Shown here piece by piece: positions 49,776 to 61,967 of a stretch of 64,000 nt of DNA (positions are counted from its first letter, which is position 1; each line of letters starts with the position of its first letter). The notes under the pieces were generated by a model. The model made no database searches. It was not told the origin of the DNA and was given only the letters and a program-made list of their open reading frames with translations. Origin of the DNA: Verticiella sediminum (GTDB lineage Bacteria; Pseudomonadota; Gammaproteobacteria; Burkholderiales; Burkholderiaceae_B); contig NZ_VLTJ01000039.1 in NCBI RefSeq assembly GCF_007558815.1, positions 558,001-622,000 on the forward strand. Direction: 5' to 3'. A program made the translations under genes and the position numbers.

Positions 49776-50396
49776 TCAGTCGTCTTCCAGCAACCCGTGC
49801 TCTTCGAGCACCGCGTGGATTTCGCCCAGGCGCGCGAGCGGATCGTCCTGGGCCAGCAGATCGCGCTTGCGGCGGGGCGACAGGGGCAGCAGTTCGGCCC
49901 AGCGGTTGGCCACCCAGCCAGCCTCGTCCAGACGAAAGGGCGGCGCGACGGGCATGCTGGCCGGTGCGGTGCCGTCGCGCTGCAGCGAGGCGATGAGCCG
50001 GCCCAGGGCGTCGGCCGCCGGTTGCAGGGCGGCGGGGATAGGCTGCGTGGGGTCGTCCGCCAGCGGGGCCGCCTCGCCTTCCCACAGCCCGTAGCGCCCC
50101 TGCGCAACGTCGCTCAGGCGAAAGCGGGCGCCGCCGCGGCATCGGATCTGGTAGAGGCCCGGCATGGGCTGGTGGCATTCCTCGATGTGCGCAAGGGTGC
50201 CGACATCGGCGAGCACTTCGTGGCCCTCGGGCGTGCGGACTTCGCGGCCTTCGAGTAGCACCACGACGCCGAACGGGCTGCCGTCGGCCACACAGCGGCG
50301 GATCAGGTCGAGGTAGCGCACCTCGAAGATGCGCAGTTGGAGGCTGCCGTCCGGAAACAGGGCATTGCCTAGCGGGAACAGGGAGAGGGCGGACAT
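49776..50396 (-). CDS. LON substrate-binding-domain protein
   Basis: This 206-residue protein has the LON N-terminal (substrate-binding) domain without the protease: LFPLGNALFPDGSLQLRIFEVRYLDLI at the start (region 6-32) and VLADVGTLAHIEEC in the middle. Stand-alone LON-domain proteins are common in proteobacteria and their role is unclear. The C-terminal 70 residues are helical with RWAELLPLSPRRKRDLLAQDD. The start at 50396 is the first ATG at the family N-terminus. Confidence 0.85.
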   Translation of the reverse strand: MSALSLFPLGNALFPDGSLQLRIFEVRYLDLIRRCVADGSPFGVVVLLEGREVRTPEGHEVLADVGTLAHIEECHQPMPGLYQIRCRGGARFRLSDVAQGRYGLWEGEAAPLADDPTQPIPAALQPAADALGRLIASLQRDGTAPASMPVAPPFRLDEAGWVANRWAELLPLSPRRKRDLLAQDDPLARLGEIHAVLEEHGLLEDD

Positions 50397-50498
50397 GGCG
50401 TTGTGCGGGCAAGGAGGACGAGCGGGCGGGCGGACAGGGCGGACAACACGGCCGCGTGGCGGGCTATGATGACGCCGATCCCTTCTGCGAGGTTTCGA

Positions 50499-50843
50499 TT
50501 GTCCATCGATTCGGTCCATGACGTGCGGCTACGGCCCAGCGGCTGGGTGTTCGGCGTTGCGCCCGGCGAATCCATTCTGGAGGCGGCGCGCCGCGCCGGC
50601 ATCCGCATGCCCAGTTCGTGTCGCAACGGAACGTGTCGGGCCTGTTTGTGCCGCATGGTCTCGGGCGCCGTGGACTATCGGGTGGAGTGGCCGGGCGTCA
50701 GCCGCGACGAGCGTGACGAGGGTTGGCTGTTGGCCTGTGTCGCGCGGCCGCGCATGCCCCTGGTGCTCGATGCCCCGCGCGCCGCGCGCCTCGCGGATGA
50801 GGCGCCGCGGGCGCCGCTTCCGCTGACGGGCGCGCGCCGCTAG
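50499..50843 (+). CDS. [2Fe-2S] ferredoxin, plant type
   Basis: This 114-residue ferredoxin-like protein has C41, C46, C49 and C80 in the C-x4-C-x2-C...C arrangement (SCRNGTCRACLC). An extra cysteine, C51, follows at once. I start at TTG 50499 because GAGG lies 6 bases before it; the in-frame ATGs at 50466 and 50469 have no ribosome-binding site. The N-terminal beta strand (DVRLRPSGWVFGV) and the Glu in GESILEAARRAG are typical. A possible partner is the Rieske oxygenase, but nothing in the context proves it. Confidence 0.8.
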   Translation: MSIDSVHDVRLRPSGWVFGVAPGESILEAARRAGIRMPSSCRNGTCRACLCRMVSGAVDYRVEWPGVSRDERDEGWLLACVARPRMPLVLDAPRAARLADEAPRAPLPLTGARR

Positions 50844-50848
50844 ACGGC

Positions 50849-51178
50849 TCAGCCGCAGCGTGCCGACGAGACGCGATTGCTCTCGTCGAGAATGACGGTG
50901 AGACGGCGCGGGTTGTATTCCAAGGTCATGACCTCTCCCGGCTTCATCACGCGCAGGGTGCTGGCGCCCGAACGCTGCTGGGCGTCGCTGGCGGCGCGAT
51001 CCGACCAGGCCTGGCCCGCGAGATTGGCGATCGGCTCGTTGTTGCAGACCTGGTCGCCGCCCATGGCAGGCGGCGGTGCCGACGCGCTGCTGTCAGCCCT
51101 GGCAGATGTCTGCGGCGCGCCGGACGAGCATGCCGCGAGCAGGGCGGCGAACATGGGAACGATGAGCTTGGCGTTCAT
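50849..51178 (-). CDS. I78-family peptidase inhibitor-like lipoprotein
   Basis: This 109-residue protein is a lipoprotein: MNAKLIVPMFAALLAACSSG has a signal with the lipobox LAAC (C17). The mature part is the I78 inhibitor domain, with VCNNEPIANLAGQAWSD, GASTLRVMKPGEVMTLEYN, PRRLTVILDESNRVSSARCG and two conserved cysteines. It may protect the envelope from serine proteases. AGGAG lies 5 bases before the ATG. Confidence 0.85.
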   Translation of the reverse strand: MNAKLIVPMFAALLAACSSGAPQTSARADSSASAPPPAMGGDQVCNNEPIANLAGQAWSDRAASDAQQRSGASTLRVMKPGEVMTLEYNPRRLTVILDESNRVSSARCG

Positions 51179-51379
51179 GACTTCTCCTGTAGGACACGAT
51201 GGGCGGCGCCAGCGCCGCACGTGAGCCCAGCGAGCCTGCAACCGGCGTGCCCGCTGGGCTCACGCAGGCCGCTACCGTAACATGTTGCCGTTCGCGCTCG
51301 TACGGGTGCGGCATCTTGCTTGCTGACTCTGCCGTTTTTCCGGCCCGCCTGGGCGGGCGTCTGCTGCGAGGATACGACG

Positions 51380-53893
<2,514 letters not shown>

Positions 53894-53896
53894 GGC

Positions 53897-55117
53897 ATGC
53901 CCGAATCGACGGCGGGCGGCGCGGTGATCACCAGCTTGCTCGATACCGACCTGTACAAGTTCACGATGTGGCAGGCGATGCTGCATCGCCACCCCGAGAA
54001 CCAGGCCGAGTATCGCTTCCTGTGCCGCAATCGCCCGGCGTTTGCGCTGGCCGAGCTGGCGGGCGAGGTCGAGCGCGAGCTGGATGCGGTATGCGCGCTG
54101 CGCTTCTCGGAGGACGAGCTGGCGTATCTCGCCGGGCTGCGCTTCATGAAGTCCGACTTCATCGACTTTCTGCGCATCTTCCAGTATCAGCGCCGCTTTC
54201 TCGAGGTGGGCGCGGACGGCGACGATCTGCACATCGTCGCGCGCGGGCCCCAGGTCCACATCATGGGCTTCGAGATCCTGGTGCTCGCCATCGTCAACGA
54301 GCTGTACTGCCGCCGCTTCGACCAGCAGGCCGCCCTGGCCGAGGGGCGCCGCCGCCTCGACACCAAGGTGCTCCGCCTGCGCGCGGCGCAGGCGGACCCG
54401 CAGGTGCGCGCGCGCCGCCACCCCTTCGAGTTCTTCGACTTCGGCCTGCGGCGCCGCTATTCGGCGGCCTGGCAGCGCGAAGTGCTGAGCACGCTGAAGA
54501 ACGCCGTGCCCGATTTCTTCAAGGGCACGTCCAACGTCCTGCTCGCGCGCGAGCTGGGGCTGGTGCCCATCGGCACCATGGCGCACGAGTACCTGCAGTC
54601 CTACCAGGCGCAGAAGGTGCGCCTGCGCGACTTCCAGAAGGCCGCGCTGGAGGACTGGGTCCAGGAGTACCGGGGCGATCTGGGCATCGCGCTCACCGAT
54701 GTGGTCGGCATGGACGCCTTCCTGCGCGATTTCGACCTGTATTTCGCCAAGCTCTTCGACGGCCTGCGCCACGATTCGGGCGACCCCTTCGACTGGGGCG
54801 AGAAGGCGCTCGCACACTATGCGCGGCTGCGCATCGATGCGCGCAACAAGCGCCTGGTGTTCTCGGACGGCCTGAACGTGGAGCGCGCGCTCGCGCTGCA
54901 CGCGCACTTCGGCGACCGCGTCAACACGGGCTTCGGCATCGGTACGCATCTCACCAACGACATGGGCACCGTCACGCCCTTGAACATCGTGATGAAGCTC
55001 GTGCACTGCAACGGGCAGCCGGTGGCCAAGCTGTCGGACACGCCGGGCAAGACCATGTCGGTGGACAACACGTTTCTCACCTACCTGCGTCAGGTGTTCG
55101 ACGCGCCGGCGGGGTGA
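53897..55117 (+). CDS. pncB: nicotinate phosphoribosyltransferase
   Basis: This 406-residue enzyme makes nicotinate mononucleotide for NAD salvage. The N-terminus [16 protein letters not shown] and the loop with the phosphorylated histidine ([16 protein letters not shown]) are intact, and GTHLTNDMG and [12 protein letters not shown] follow. It starts 3 bases after glgP, so the two are probably cotranscribed; the pairing is common in this group but has no obvious metabolic reason. Confidence 0.95.
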   Translation: MPESTAGGAVITSLLDTDLYKFTMWQAMLHRHPENQAEYRFLCRNRPAFALAELAGEVERELDAVCALRFSEDELAYLAGLRFMKSDFIDFLRIFQYQRRFLEVGADGDDLHIVARGPQVHIMGFEILVLAIVNELYCRRFDQQAALAEGRRRLDTKVLRLRAAQADPQVRARRHPFEFFDFGLRRRYSAAWQREVLSTLKNAVPDFFKGTSNVLLARELGLVPIGTMAHEYLQSYQAQKVRLRDFQKAALEDWVQEYRGDLGIALTDVVGMDAFLRDFDLYFAKLFDGLRHDSGDPFDWGEKALAHYARLRIDARNKRLVFSDGLNVERALALHAHFGDRVNTGFGIGTHLTNDMGTVTPLNIVMKLVHCNGQPVAKLSDTPGKTMSVDNTFLTYLRQVFDAPAG

Positions 55118-55135
55118 GCCCCCGGGGGGGGCTCA

Positions 55136-56179
55136 TTATTGGGCCACCTCCCGATTCCACTGTTCGACCCAGTCGCGCACGTTGACGGCGATCTCTTCGT
55201 AGGGTGGCCAGAGGATTTCGTCCGGCTTGGTGACGCGGTCGATCACATCGGGCTTGTAGACCGCCTTGCCGTTGCCCACGCCGTACTGCATGCGGTTGCC
55301 GAAGCACGACATCGCCTCGGCCGACAGCATCACGTTGAGGAAGTCCCACGCGTCCGGGTTCCCGTTCTTCACCTTCTGGACCAGCGAGCTGTGGATGGCG
55401 ACGCCGGGCTCGGGCTTGATGAAGGCGATCTCCGGATTGCCGTCGTCGTGAAACGCCCAGGTGCGGCCCTCCCAATACATGCCGATGTCGATCTCGCCGA
55501 GTTTGAGCAGGTTCAGAAACTCGTTCATGTCGTTCCACACCCGCATGTGGCCCTTGGCGTTCATGCGCTCGATGGCTTGGAACGCGGGGTCGATGTTGTC
55601 GGCGCCGCCGCCGAACACGTGGGCGAACATCCAGAGCACGGTCGAAGGCGTCGATGCCTCCTTCATGCCCTGGATCGCGGCGTTCCACTCGCCGTTCTGC
55701 GTGCGCGCGACGAATTCCTCCCAGGTCTTGGGCGGGTTCTTGACGGTCTCGGTGTTGTAGGCGAGGCCCATCGAGCTGTAGCCGACCACCGCGGCGTGTC
55801 CGCGACCGATCTCCAGCATGCGCGGATCCATCTCCTCGAGGACCGGGAGCTTGTCGGGCGTGAACGGCTCGACCAGCCCGCGCTTGATGTTGTCGATCAC
55901 CATGTCGGGGGGCACGATGATCAGGTCGATCGGTGGCCTGTTGGGGTTGGCCGCGACCTGGTTCACCCATTGCGGGCTGCTCCCGAGTACGACACGGGCT
56001 CTTTTGCCCGTCTGTTTCTCGTAAGGCGCGACGAAGCATTCCCTGGTTGCGACCTCCCACAATCCGCCATTGGAGGCCACCACGACGTCGGCAGCGTGGG
56101 CCCACAGAGGGCATCCGATCAGCGTCAGGCCCAGTGAAACGCCCGCCAGACGGACCTGCGCAAGATTCGACAGCTTCAT
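55136..56179 (-). CDS. polyamine-type ABC substrate-binding protein, copy 1
   Basis: This 347-residue periplasmic protein has a signal peptide (GVSLGLTLIGCPLWAHAA) and resembles PotD/PotF receptors: ADVVVASNGGLWEVATRECFV at the start (region 30-50), VVGYSSMGLAYNTETVKNPPKTWEEF in the middle, and VRVWNDMNEFLNLLK-like and DIGMYWEGRTWAFHDDGNPEIAF later. It is very similar to the binding protein at 62856 and so binds a related substrate. It is encoded alone and divergent from the aldehyde dehydrogenase at 56411. Confidence 0.9.
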   Translation of the reverse strand: MKLSNLAQVRLAGVSLGLTLIGCPLWAHAADVVVASNGGLWEVATRECFVAPYEKQTGKRARVVLGSSPQWVNQVAANPNRPPIDLIIVPPDMVIDNIKRGLVEPFTPDKLPVLEEMDPRMLEIGRGHAAVVGYSSMGLAYNTETVKNPPKTWEEFVARTQNGEWNAAIQGMKEASTPSTVLWMFAHVFGGGADNIDPAFQAIERMNAKGHMRVWNDMNEFLNLLKLGEIDIGMYWEGRTWAFHDDGNPEIAFIKPEPGVAIHSSLVQKVKNGNPDAWDFLNVMLSAEAMSCFGNRMQYGVGNGKAVYKPDVIDRVTKPDEILWPPYEEIAVNVRDWVEQWNREVAQ

Positions 56180-56262
56180 GCTCGTTTCTCCGGTCGGTGA
56201 AATTCCGACAGAGTCTGGAAGGCATCGACACAGGGGGCAAACGCCACTCTCGGCGGACGCGC

Positions 56263-56294
56263 CATACCAATTGCCCACGCCCCGTACTGGTATG
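56263..56294. promoter_or_regulatory. inverted repeat CATACCA...TGGTATG in the divergent region
   Basis: CATACCA (56263-56269) and TGGTATG (56288-56294) form 7-base arms 18 bases apart between the binding-protein gene and the dehydrogenase gene. The right arm's neighbour TGGTACT repeats at 56311. The sequence CATACCAAATGC recurs at 59681, just before the ABC ATPase gene, so both may be sites for one regulator. Confidence 0.4.
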
Positions 56295-56410
56295 TCCTGT
56301 GCCCGAAGACTGGTACTCCCCCGCCGGTCCGCGGATGCCTAGCATCGGCGAAAGCCGTGAGTCGATCGCCAAGGCGGCGGATGCGGCGTCAAAACGTCGG
56401 AGGTGTGCGA

Positions 56411-57886
56411 GTGAAGCAGTACGACATGTGGATCGGCGGCCAGTGGGTCGAGGCGAGTTCGGGCGAGAGCTTCGAATCCTTCGATCCGTACACGGGCAAG
56501 CCCTGGGCGTTGATTCCGCGCGGCACCGCCGAGGACGTGGACCGCGCTGTGCGCGCCGCCGCCGAGGCTTTCCAGGGGCCATGGTCGCGCCTGACCGCCA
56601 GCGCGCGCGGCGAGTTGCTGCTCCGCCTGGGCGAACTCCTCGTGCAGCACCAGGACACGCTGGCCGAGACCGAAGTGCGCGACAACGGCAAGCTGATCGC
56701 GGAGATGAAGGCGCAGATGCGCTATCTGCCGAAGTGGTACACGTATTTCGGCGGGCTGGCCGACAAGATCGAGGGCTCGGTCATGCCCATCGACAAGCCG
56801 GGGCTGTTCAACTACACCCGCCACGAGCCGGTGGGCGTCGTGGCCGCCATCACCCCGTGGAACTCACCGCTCATGCTGCTCGCCTACAAGATCGCCCCGG
56901 CGTTGGCGGCGGGCAACTGCGTGGTCATCAAACCCTCGGAGTACACCTCGGCCTCCACGCTCGAGTTCGCCAAGGTGCTCGAGCTGGCGGGCTTTCCCGC
57001 CGGCGTGGTGAACGTGGTCACCGGCCTGGGTGCCGAGGCGGGCGCGGCCCTGACGGCGCACCCGCTGGTGGACAAGGTGTCCTTCACGGGTTCCGACTTG
57101 AACGGCCAGAAGGTCTACGAGGACTCCGCCCGCACACTCAAGCGCGTCAGCCTGGAGCTTGGCGGCAAGTCGCCCAACATCGTGTTCGCCGACGCCGTGC
57201 TCGAGGACGCCGTCAAGGGCGTGGTCTCGGGTGTGTTCGCCGCTTCCGGGCAGAGTTGCCTGGCGGGTTCGCGGCTGTTGGTCGAGGCGTCCATGCACGA
57301 TCGACTGGTCGACGCGCTGGTCGCCTTCATGAAACAGGTGCGGCTGGGCGATCCGTCCGACGCGGCCACCCAGATCGGGCCGATCGCCACGCCGCCGCAG
57401 CACCGCAAGATCCTGGACTACATCGACATCGCGCGAGCCGAAGGCGCCACCTGCGTGCTGGGCGGCAAGGTGCCCGAGGCGCCGCAGTGCACCGGCGGGC
57501 AGTTCGTGGAGCCGACCATCTTCACCGGTGTGACCAACCGGATGCGCATCGCCCGTGAGGAAGTCTTCGGTCCCGTGCTCACGGTGATTCCCTTCGAGAC
57601 GGAAGAGGAAGCCGTCGAGATCGCCAACGACACGCCCTACGGCCTGGCCGCCGGCGTGTGGACGCAGAACATGGCGCGAGCGATCCGCATGGTCGAGCGC
57701 ATCCGCGCCGGCACCGTCTGGGTCAACACCTATCGCGCCAACAGTTTCATGTCGCCTTTCGGCGGCTACAAGCGCAGCGGCCTGGGCCGCGAGAACGGCA
57801 TCGCCTCGATGCGCGAATTCATGGAGCTGAAGACGGTGTTCATCAGCACCGCCGACGGCGTGGCCAACCCCTTCATCCTGCGTTGA
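56411..57886 (+). CDS. NAD(P)-dependent aldehyde dehydrogenase
   Basis: This 491-residue enzyme oxidises an aldehyde. The catalytic cysteine lies in SGQSCLAGSR and the general base in LELGGKSPN, with TPWNSP and the late GLGRENG segments. The start is GTG 56411, with GGAGG 7 bases upstream and no suitable ATG. It precedes the GMC oxidoreductase by 7 bases, and the pair should oxidise an alcohol first to an aldehyde and then to an acid. It opens the seven-gene ABC-linked block. Confidence 0.92.
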   Translation: MKQYDMWIGGQWVEASSGESFESFDPYTGKPWALIPRGTAEDVDRAVRAAAEAFQGPWSRLTASARGELLLRLGELLVQHQDTLAETEVRDNGKLIAEMKAQMRYLPKWYTYFGGLADKIEGSVMPIDKPGLFNYTRHEPVGVVAAITPWNSPLMLLAYKIAPALAAGNCVVIKPSEYTSASTLEFAKVLELAGFPAGVVNVVTGLGAEAGAALTAHPLVDKVSFTGSDLNGQKVYEDSARTLKRVSLELGGKSPNIVFADAVLEDAVKGVVSGVFAASGQSCLAGSRLLVEASMHDRLVDALVAFMKQVRLGDPSDAATQIGPIATPPQHRKILDYIDIARAEGATCVLGGKVPEAPQCTGGQFVEPTIFTGVTNRMRIAREEVFGPVLTVIPFETEEEAVEIANDTPYGLAAGVWTQNMARAIRMVERIRAGTVWVNTYRANSFMSPFGGYKRSGLGRENGIASMREFMELKTVFISTADGVANPFILR

Positions 57887-57893
57887 CCGGCCG

Positions 57894-59531
57894 ATGCGTC
57901 AGCCAACCCGTCTTCCTGAAGCGCCGGAAAGCGAACACTACGACTACATCGTCGTGGGCGCGGGCTCCGCTGGCTGCGTGCTCGCGCGCGCGCTGAGCGA
58001 CGACTCCGCCCAGCGGGTGCTGCTGCTCGAAGCGGGGCCGGACGCGGAGACCTTCTGGGTCCGCACGCCCGCCGGCGTGCCCTTCCTGTTTCACAACGCT
58101 GCGCTGAACTGGCGCTTTGCCACCGAACCCGAGCCGAACCTGGGTGGGCGCGCCATCTACTGGCCGCGCGGCAAGGTGGTGGGCGGGACCAGCGCCATCA
58201 ACGGGATGATCTACATCCGCGGCGACCGGCAGGACTATGACGACTGGGCGGCGCAGGGCAATCCCGGATGGGCCTACAGCGATGTCCTGCCTTACTTTCG
58301 CCGCTCCGAGAAGAATGAACTGGGCGCGAGCGAGTGGCACGGCGGGGACGGTCCGCTCAAGGTTTCCACGGGCGAGTACCAGCGGCCCATCAGCGCGGCG
58401 TTCATCCTCGCCGCCAACCGGATCGGCATTCCCGAGAACCGGGATTTCAACGGCGCGCATTTCGCGGGCATCGGCTATTGCCAGCACACGATCCATGGCG
58501 GCGTGCGGCAGTCGGCTTCGCGAGCCTTCCTGCGGCCCGTGCGCAGCCGCCGCAACCTGGTGGTGCGCGGCGGTGCGCTGGTGCATCGCGTGGTGCTCGA
58601 AGATGGCGCCGCCACCGGCGTGGTCTACGAACGGGACGGCCAGGTGATGCGCGCGAGCGCCCGCAGGGAGGTCATTCTGAGCGCGGGCGCGATCGGCAGC
58701 CCGCACCTGCTCATGCTCTCGGGCGTCGGCCCGGGCGACCAACTGCAGGCGGCCGGGGTGCCCGTCGCCCTGCACCTGCCCGGTGTGGGCCGCAACCTGC
58801 AGGATCATCTGTGCCTGAATACGGTGTTCGAGGTGCACGAAGGCCTGTCGATGAACCGGGCCCTCGACGGGTGGCGCAAGTACCTGCACGGCGCACGCTA
58901 CCTGCTGAACAAGGGCGGGCCGCTGTCCATGGGCACCTCGCACGTACAGGCCTTCGTCGCCACGCACGCGCAGCGGAGCCGTCCTGACGTGCAGCTCAGC
59001 TTCAAGCCCTACAGCTTCACCTTCGAGAGCGACGAAGTCCTGCGCGTGCATCCTTTTCCGGGCATGCAGGTCGCCGGGTTGCAGTTGCGTCCGGCGTCGC
59101 GCGGTGCGATCTCGCTGCGCAGCGCCGACCCGGCCCGGGCTCCGCGCATCGAGGCCAACTACCTGGCGGCGCAGGAGGATCGGCAGACCATGATCCGGGC
59201 GCTGGAACTCATCCGACGCCTGGCCGCGACCAGCCCGCTGTCCGACATGGTGGTGCGCGAGCATCTGCCGGGTTCCGGCACGGATACGCCCGAGCGCATG
59301 CTCGAGTTCATCCGCAGCAACAGCCAGTCCATCTATCACCCGGTGGGCACCTGCCGCATGGGCCAGGACGAGGCCGCCGTCGTGGACGAGCGACTGCGGG
59401 TGCGCGGCATCAGGAATCTTCGCGTCGCCGATGCCTCGATCATGCCCAACCTCATCAGCGGCAACACCAACGCGCCGACGATCATGATCGCCGAGAAGGC
59501 GGCCGACATGATCGCCGCCGACCGCCCGTGA
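57894..59531 (+). CDS. GMC-family FAD-dependent alcohol oxidoreductase
   Basis: This 545-residue flavoprotein belongs to the GMC family (choline dehydrogenase, alcohol oxidase). The FAD-binding motif is DYIVVGAGSAGCVLARALS, GMC signature 1 lies at PRGKVVGGTSAINGMIYIRG-like sequence (near 95-115) and signature 2 at GAIGSPHLLMLSGVGP. The active-site region HPVGTCRMG and NTNAPTIMIAEKAADMI is complete. It probably oxidises a primary alcohol to the aldehyde that the upstream dehydrogenase uses. It shares the operon direction with the ABC genes 157 bases downstream. Confidence 0.92.
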   Translation: MRQPTRLPEAPESEHYDYIVVGAGSAGCVLARALSDDSAQRVLLLEAGPDAETFWVRTPAGVPFLFHNAALNWRFATEPEPNLGGRAIYWPRGKVVGGTSAINGMIYIRGDRQDYDDWAAQGNPGWAYSDVLPYFRRSEKNELGASEWHGGDGPLKVSTGEYQRPISAAFILAANRIGIPENRDFNGAHFAGIGYCQHTIHGGVRQSASRAFLRPVRSRRNLVVRGGALVHRVVLEDGAATGVVYERDGQVMRASARREVILSAGAIGSPHLLMLSGVGPGDQLQAAGVPVALHLPGVGRNLQDHLCLNTVFEVHEGLSMNRALDGWRKYLHGARYLLNKGGPLSMGTSHVQAFVATHAQRSRPDVQLSFKPYSFTFESDEVLRVHPFPGMQVAGLQLRPASRGAISLRSADPARAPRIEANYLAAQEDRQTMIRALELIRRLAATSPLSDMVVREHLPGSGTDTPERMLEFIRSNSQSIYHPVGTCRMGQDEAAVVDERLRVRGIRNLRVADASIMPNLISGNTNAPTIMIAEKAADMIAADRP

Positions 59532-59688
59532 GGTCTCTCTCCGGCTTTCCAGGTTGGGACATTTGCCGAAAACGCCGGTGCCGACCGTCCCAAGTGGTCT
59601 GCGCAGTGAAGGCGAATTGGCTATTACCGTGCGATGGCCGCAAGGCCACAATCATTTCTCCAGCACCTCGACCGGCAGGACATACCAA

Positions 59689-60861
59689 ATGCACTCCTTG
59701 GCTTCGGAACTACCGTCAGGGCCATCTGACATCCAGGCGAGTACCGCGGCTCAACCGTCTGTCGAACAGATTCGCAGCGACCTGCCCGCAAAGTCGGTCA
59801 GCCTGATCGGGATCACCAAGCACTATGGGGGCAACGTGGTGCTCAAGCCGCTGAGCCTGGAGATCCGGCCGGGCGAACTGCTCGCGCTGCTCGGCCCGTC
59901 CGGCTGCGGCAAGACCACCACGCTGCGCGTGCTGGCGGGCTTCGTATCGCCGGACAGCGGCACCGTGCGGCTGGACGGCGAGGACGTCACCGACGTGCCG
60001 CCCAATCTGCGCGGCCTCGGGATGGTCTTCCAGTCGTACAGCCTGTTCCCGCACATGACCGTGCTCGAGAACGTGGCGTTCGGGCTGCGCATGCGCGGCG
60101 TGCCGGCGTCCCGGCGTACCGCACCGGTGCGCGAAATGCTGGAGCTGGTGCGGCTGGGCGACTATGCCGACCGCTATCCGTCCCAGCTCTCCGGCGGCCA
60201 GCAGCAGCGCGTGGCCCTGGCACGCGCCCTCGTCACCCGCCCGTCCGTGCTGCTCCTGGACGAGCCGCTCGGCGCACTCGACAAGAACCTGCGCGAGCGT
60301 ATGCAGTTCGAGATCCGCGCCCTGCAGCGCAGTCTGGGCATCACCACCGTCCTGGTCACGCACGACCAGGAGGAAGCGATGACCATGAGCGACCGGATCG
60401 CCGTCATGTCCGGCGGCGAGATCATTCAGATCGGCGAGCCGGCGAGTATCTACGCCAGGCCGAAGAACCGCTTCGTCTCCGAGTTCCTGGGTACCTCGAA
60501 CCTGCTCGAAGGCACCTGCATGGGGCGGGACCCGCAGGGCCGCGTGCTGGTGCGCCTGGATCTCAACGGGCGTATCAACGCCGGCAGCCTGCCGCCCGGC
60601 GTGGACGACTGCCCGGAAGGCGCCCGAGTCGCCCTGGCGGTCCGGCCCGAGCACCTGGTGGTGCAGGCGTCGCCCTCGTTCGGCGTCGAGTGCGTGCTCG
60701 AGAGCCGCATATTCCGCGGCAGTTACTGTGTCTACGAACTGCAGGCGGGTGCCGGGACCAAACTGATCGCGTTCACCCAGGTGCCGGACGAGTCGATAGG
60801 CATCGGCGATCAGGTCCAGGTCTCCTGGCAGGTCGAACAAGCCGTCGTCCTGGTGGACTGA
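59689..60861 (+). CDS. PotA-type ABC ATP-binding protein
   Basis: This 390-residue ATPase of the spermidine/putrescine (PotA) class powers the importer. The Walker A is GPSGCGKTT, the signature [15 protein letters not shown] and the Walker [12 protein letters not shown], with the [11 protein letters not shown]-loop. A C-terminal TOBE domain (from about residue 300) follows. The ATG at 59689 has AGGA 9 bases upstream. A repeat-derived frame begins 2 bases after the stop. Confidence 0.93.
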   Translation: MHSLASELPSGPSDIQASTAAQPSVEQIRSDLPAKSVSLIGITKHYGGNVVLKPLSLEIRPGELLALLGPSGCGKTTTLRVLAGFVSPDSGTVRLDGEDVTDVPPNLRGLGMVFQSYSLFPHMTVLENVAFGLRMRGVPASRRTAPVREMLELVRLGDYADRYPSQLSGGQQQRVALARALVTRPSVLLLDEPLGALDKNLRERMQFEIRALQRSLGITTVLVTHDQEEAMTMSDRIAVMSGGEIIQIGEPASIYARPKNRFVSEFLGTSNLLEGTCMGRDPQGRVLVRLDLNGRINAGSLPPGVDDCPEGARVALAVRPEHLVVQASPSFGVECVLESRIFRGSYCVYELQAGAGTKLIAFTQVPDESIGIGDQVQVSWQVEQAVVLVD

Positions 60862-60862
60862 G

Positions 60863-61087
60863 ATGAAGGCCCACCCCCTACGCGCTGACGCGCGCCCCCT
60901 CAAGGGGGCGGCACTGGCGGACCGGCAAAGCCGGCTCCGCGGTGCCCTGGATCGCATCGCCGCAGTTTCATGCGTCGAGGGTGGCGCGCAGCGCCATGGA
61001 ACTGAGATGAAACGACCCTCGCGCTCACTGCGTTCGCTGCCCCCCGGGCGGGCTTCAGCCGCCTTCGGGCGAGCGTGCGGAGGCTGA
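60863..61087 (+). repeat. composite intercistronic repeat with 74-codon frame
   Basis: Two dispersed repeat types lie between the ABC ATPase and the first permease. The first (60868-60950) has the hairpin GCCCCCT-CA-AGGGGGC and GCCGGC arms. The second (61007-61087) begins ATGAAACGACC and matches the array unit at 28686-28922 (GCTCACTGCGTTCGCTGCCC, TTCGGGC). An open frame from 60863 runs through both and ends one base before the permease ATG, and the second part supplies GGAGG. It is probably a repeat rather than a gene. Confidence 0.75.
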
Positions 61088-61088
61088 G

Positions 61089-61967
61089 ATGACTTCATCC
61101 GCTTTGCGACGCGTCCTGACCGCTCGCCGGCCCGCACGGGAAGACTACAGCGCCACGCGGCGCCGATGGATGCTGCCGGCGCTGCTGCTGCTCGGCATGT
61201 TCTTCGTCGCGCCGCTCGTCTACAACGGCTGGCGCAGCATGACAGAGGAGGGCGCGGCGGCCGACCCGCTCTTCTACTACGCCAAGCTGCTTGGCGACCC
61301 GTATTACCGCGAGGTGCTCTGGAGAACGCTGTACGTCAGCTTCACCGTCACGCTGCTGTGCCTGGTGGCAAGCTACCCGGTGGCCTACTTCATGGTGCGC
61401 CGCGCCGGGCGGTGGCAGCCGCTGATCATCTTCTGCCTGATCGCGCCGCTGCTGACCTCGATCATCATGCGCACGCTCGGCATCCGTCTGCTGCTCGCGC
61501 GCCAGGGCGCATTCAACGCGGTTCTCGAGTCGGTAGGGCTGCCCAGCCTGCCGGGCTGGATGGCGAGCGGGGTGTTTCCCGTCTATCTCGGGATGATCCA
61601 CGTGCTTATCCCCTTCATGGTCCTGTCCATCGCACCGGTCATCCAGCGCATCGAGCCGGCGCTGGAGGAGGCCGCAGGCATCCTCGGCGCGAGCAAATGG
61701 CGCGTGTTCTGGCACGTGACGCTGCCGCTGAGCCGTGAGGGCATCTACGCCGGCTGCATCCTGGTCTTCATGCTCTCGAACGGCAGCTTCGTGACGCAGC
61801 TCCTGCTCGGTGCCGGCAAGATGACCACGCTGCCCGTGCTCATCTTCCAGCAGTTCAACGTCACCATGGACACCGCGTTCGCCGGCGCGATGGGCAACGT
61901 TCTGCTGATCCTCACGCTCGGCTGCCTGTTCGTGCAGTCCGTGCTCACCGGCCGCCGCCGAGGATGA
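61089..61967 (+). CDS. PotB-type ABC permease
   Basis: This 292-residue inner-membrane permease has about six helices and the EAA-loop EEAAGILGASKWRVFWHVTLPLS near residues 195-217, which couples to the ATPase. The N-terminus is polar (MTSSALRRVLTARRPARED), then the helix LLLLGMFFVAPLVYNGW. It is the first of the two permeases. The start is 1 base after the stop of a repeat-borne frame that supplies the GGAGG site. Confidence 0.93.
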   Translation: MTSSALRRVLTARRPAREDYSATRRRWMLPALLLLGMFFVAPLVYNGWRSMTEEGAAADPLFYYAKLLGDPYYREVLWRTLYVSFTVTLLCLVASYPVAYFMVRRAGRWQPLIIFCLIAPLLTSIIMRTLGIRLLLARQGAFNAVLESVGLPSLPGWMASGVFPVYLGMIHVLIPFMVLSIAPVIQRIEPALEEAAGILGASKWRVFWHVTLPLSREGIYAGCILVFMLSNGSFVTQLLLGAGKMTTLPVLIFQQFNVTMDTAFAGAMGNVLLILTLGCLFVQSVLTGRRRG

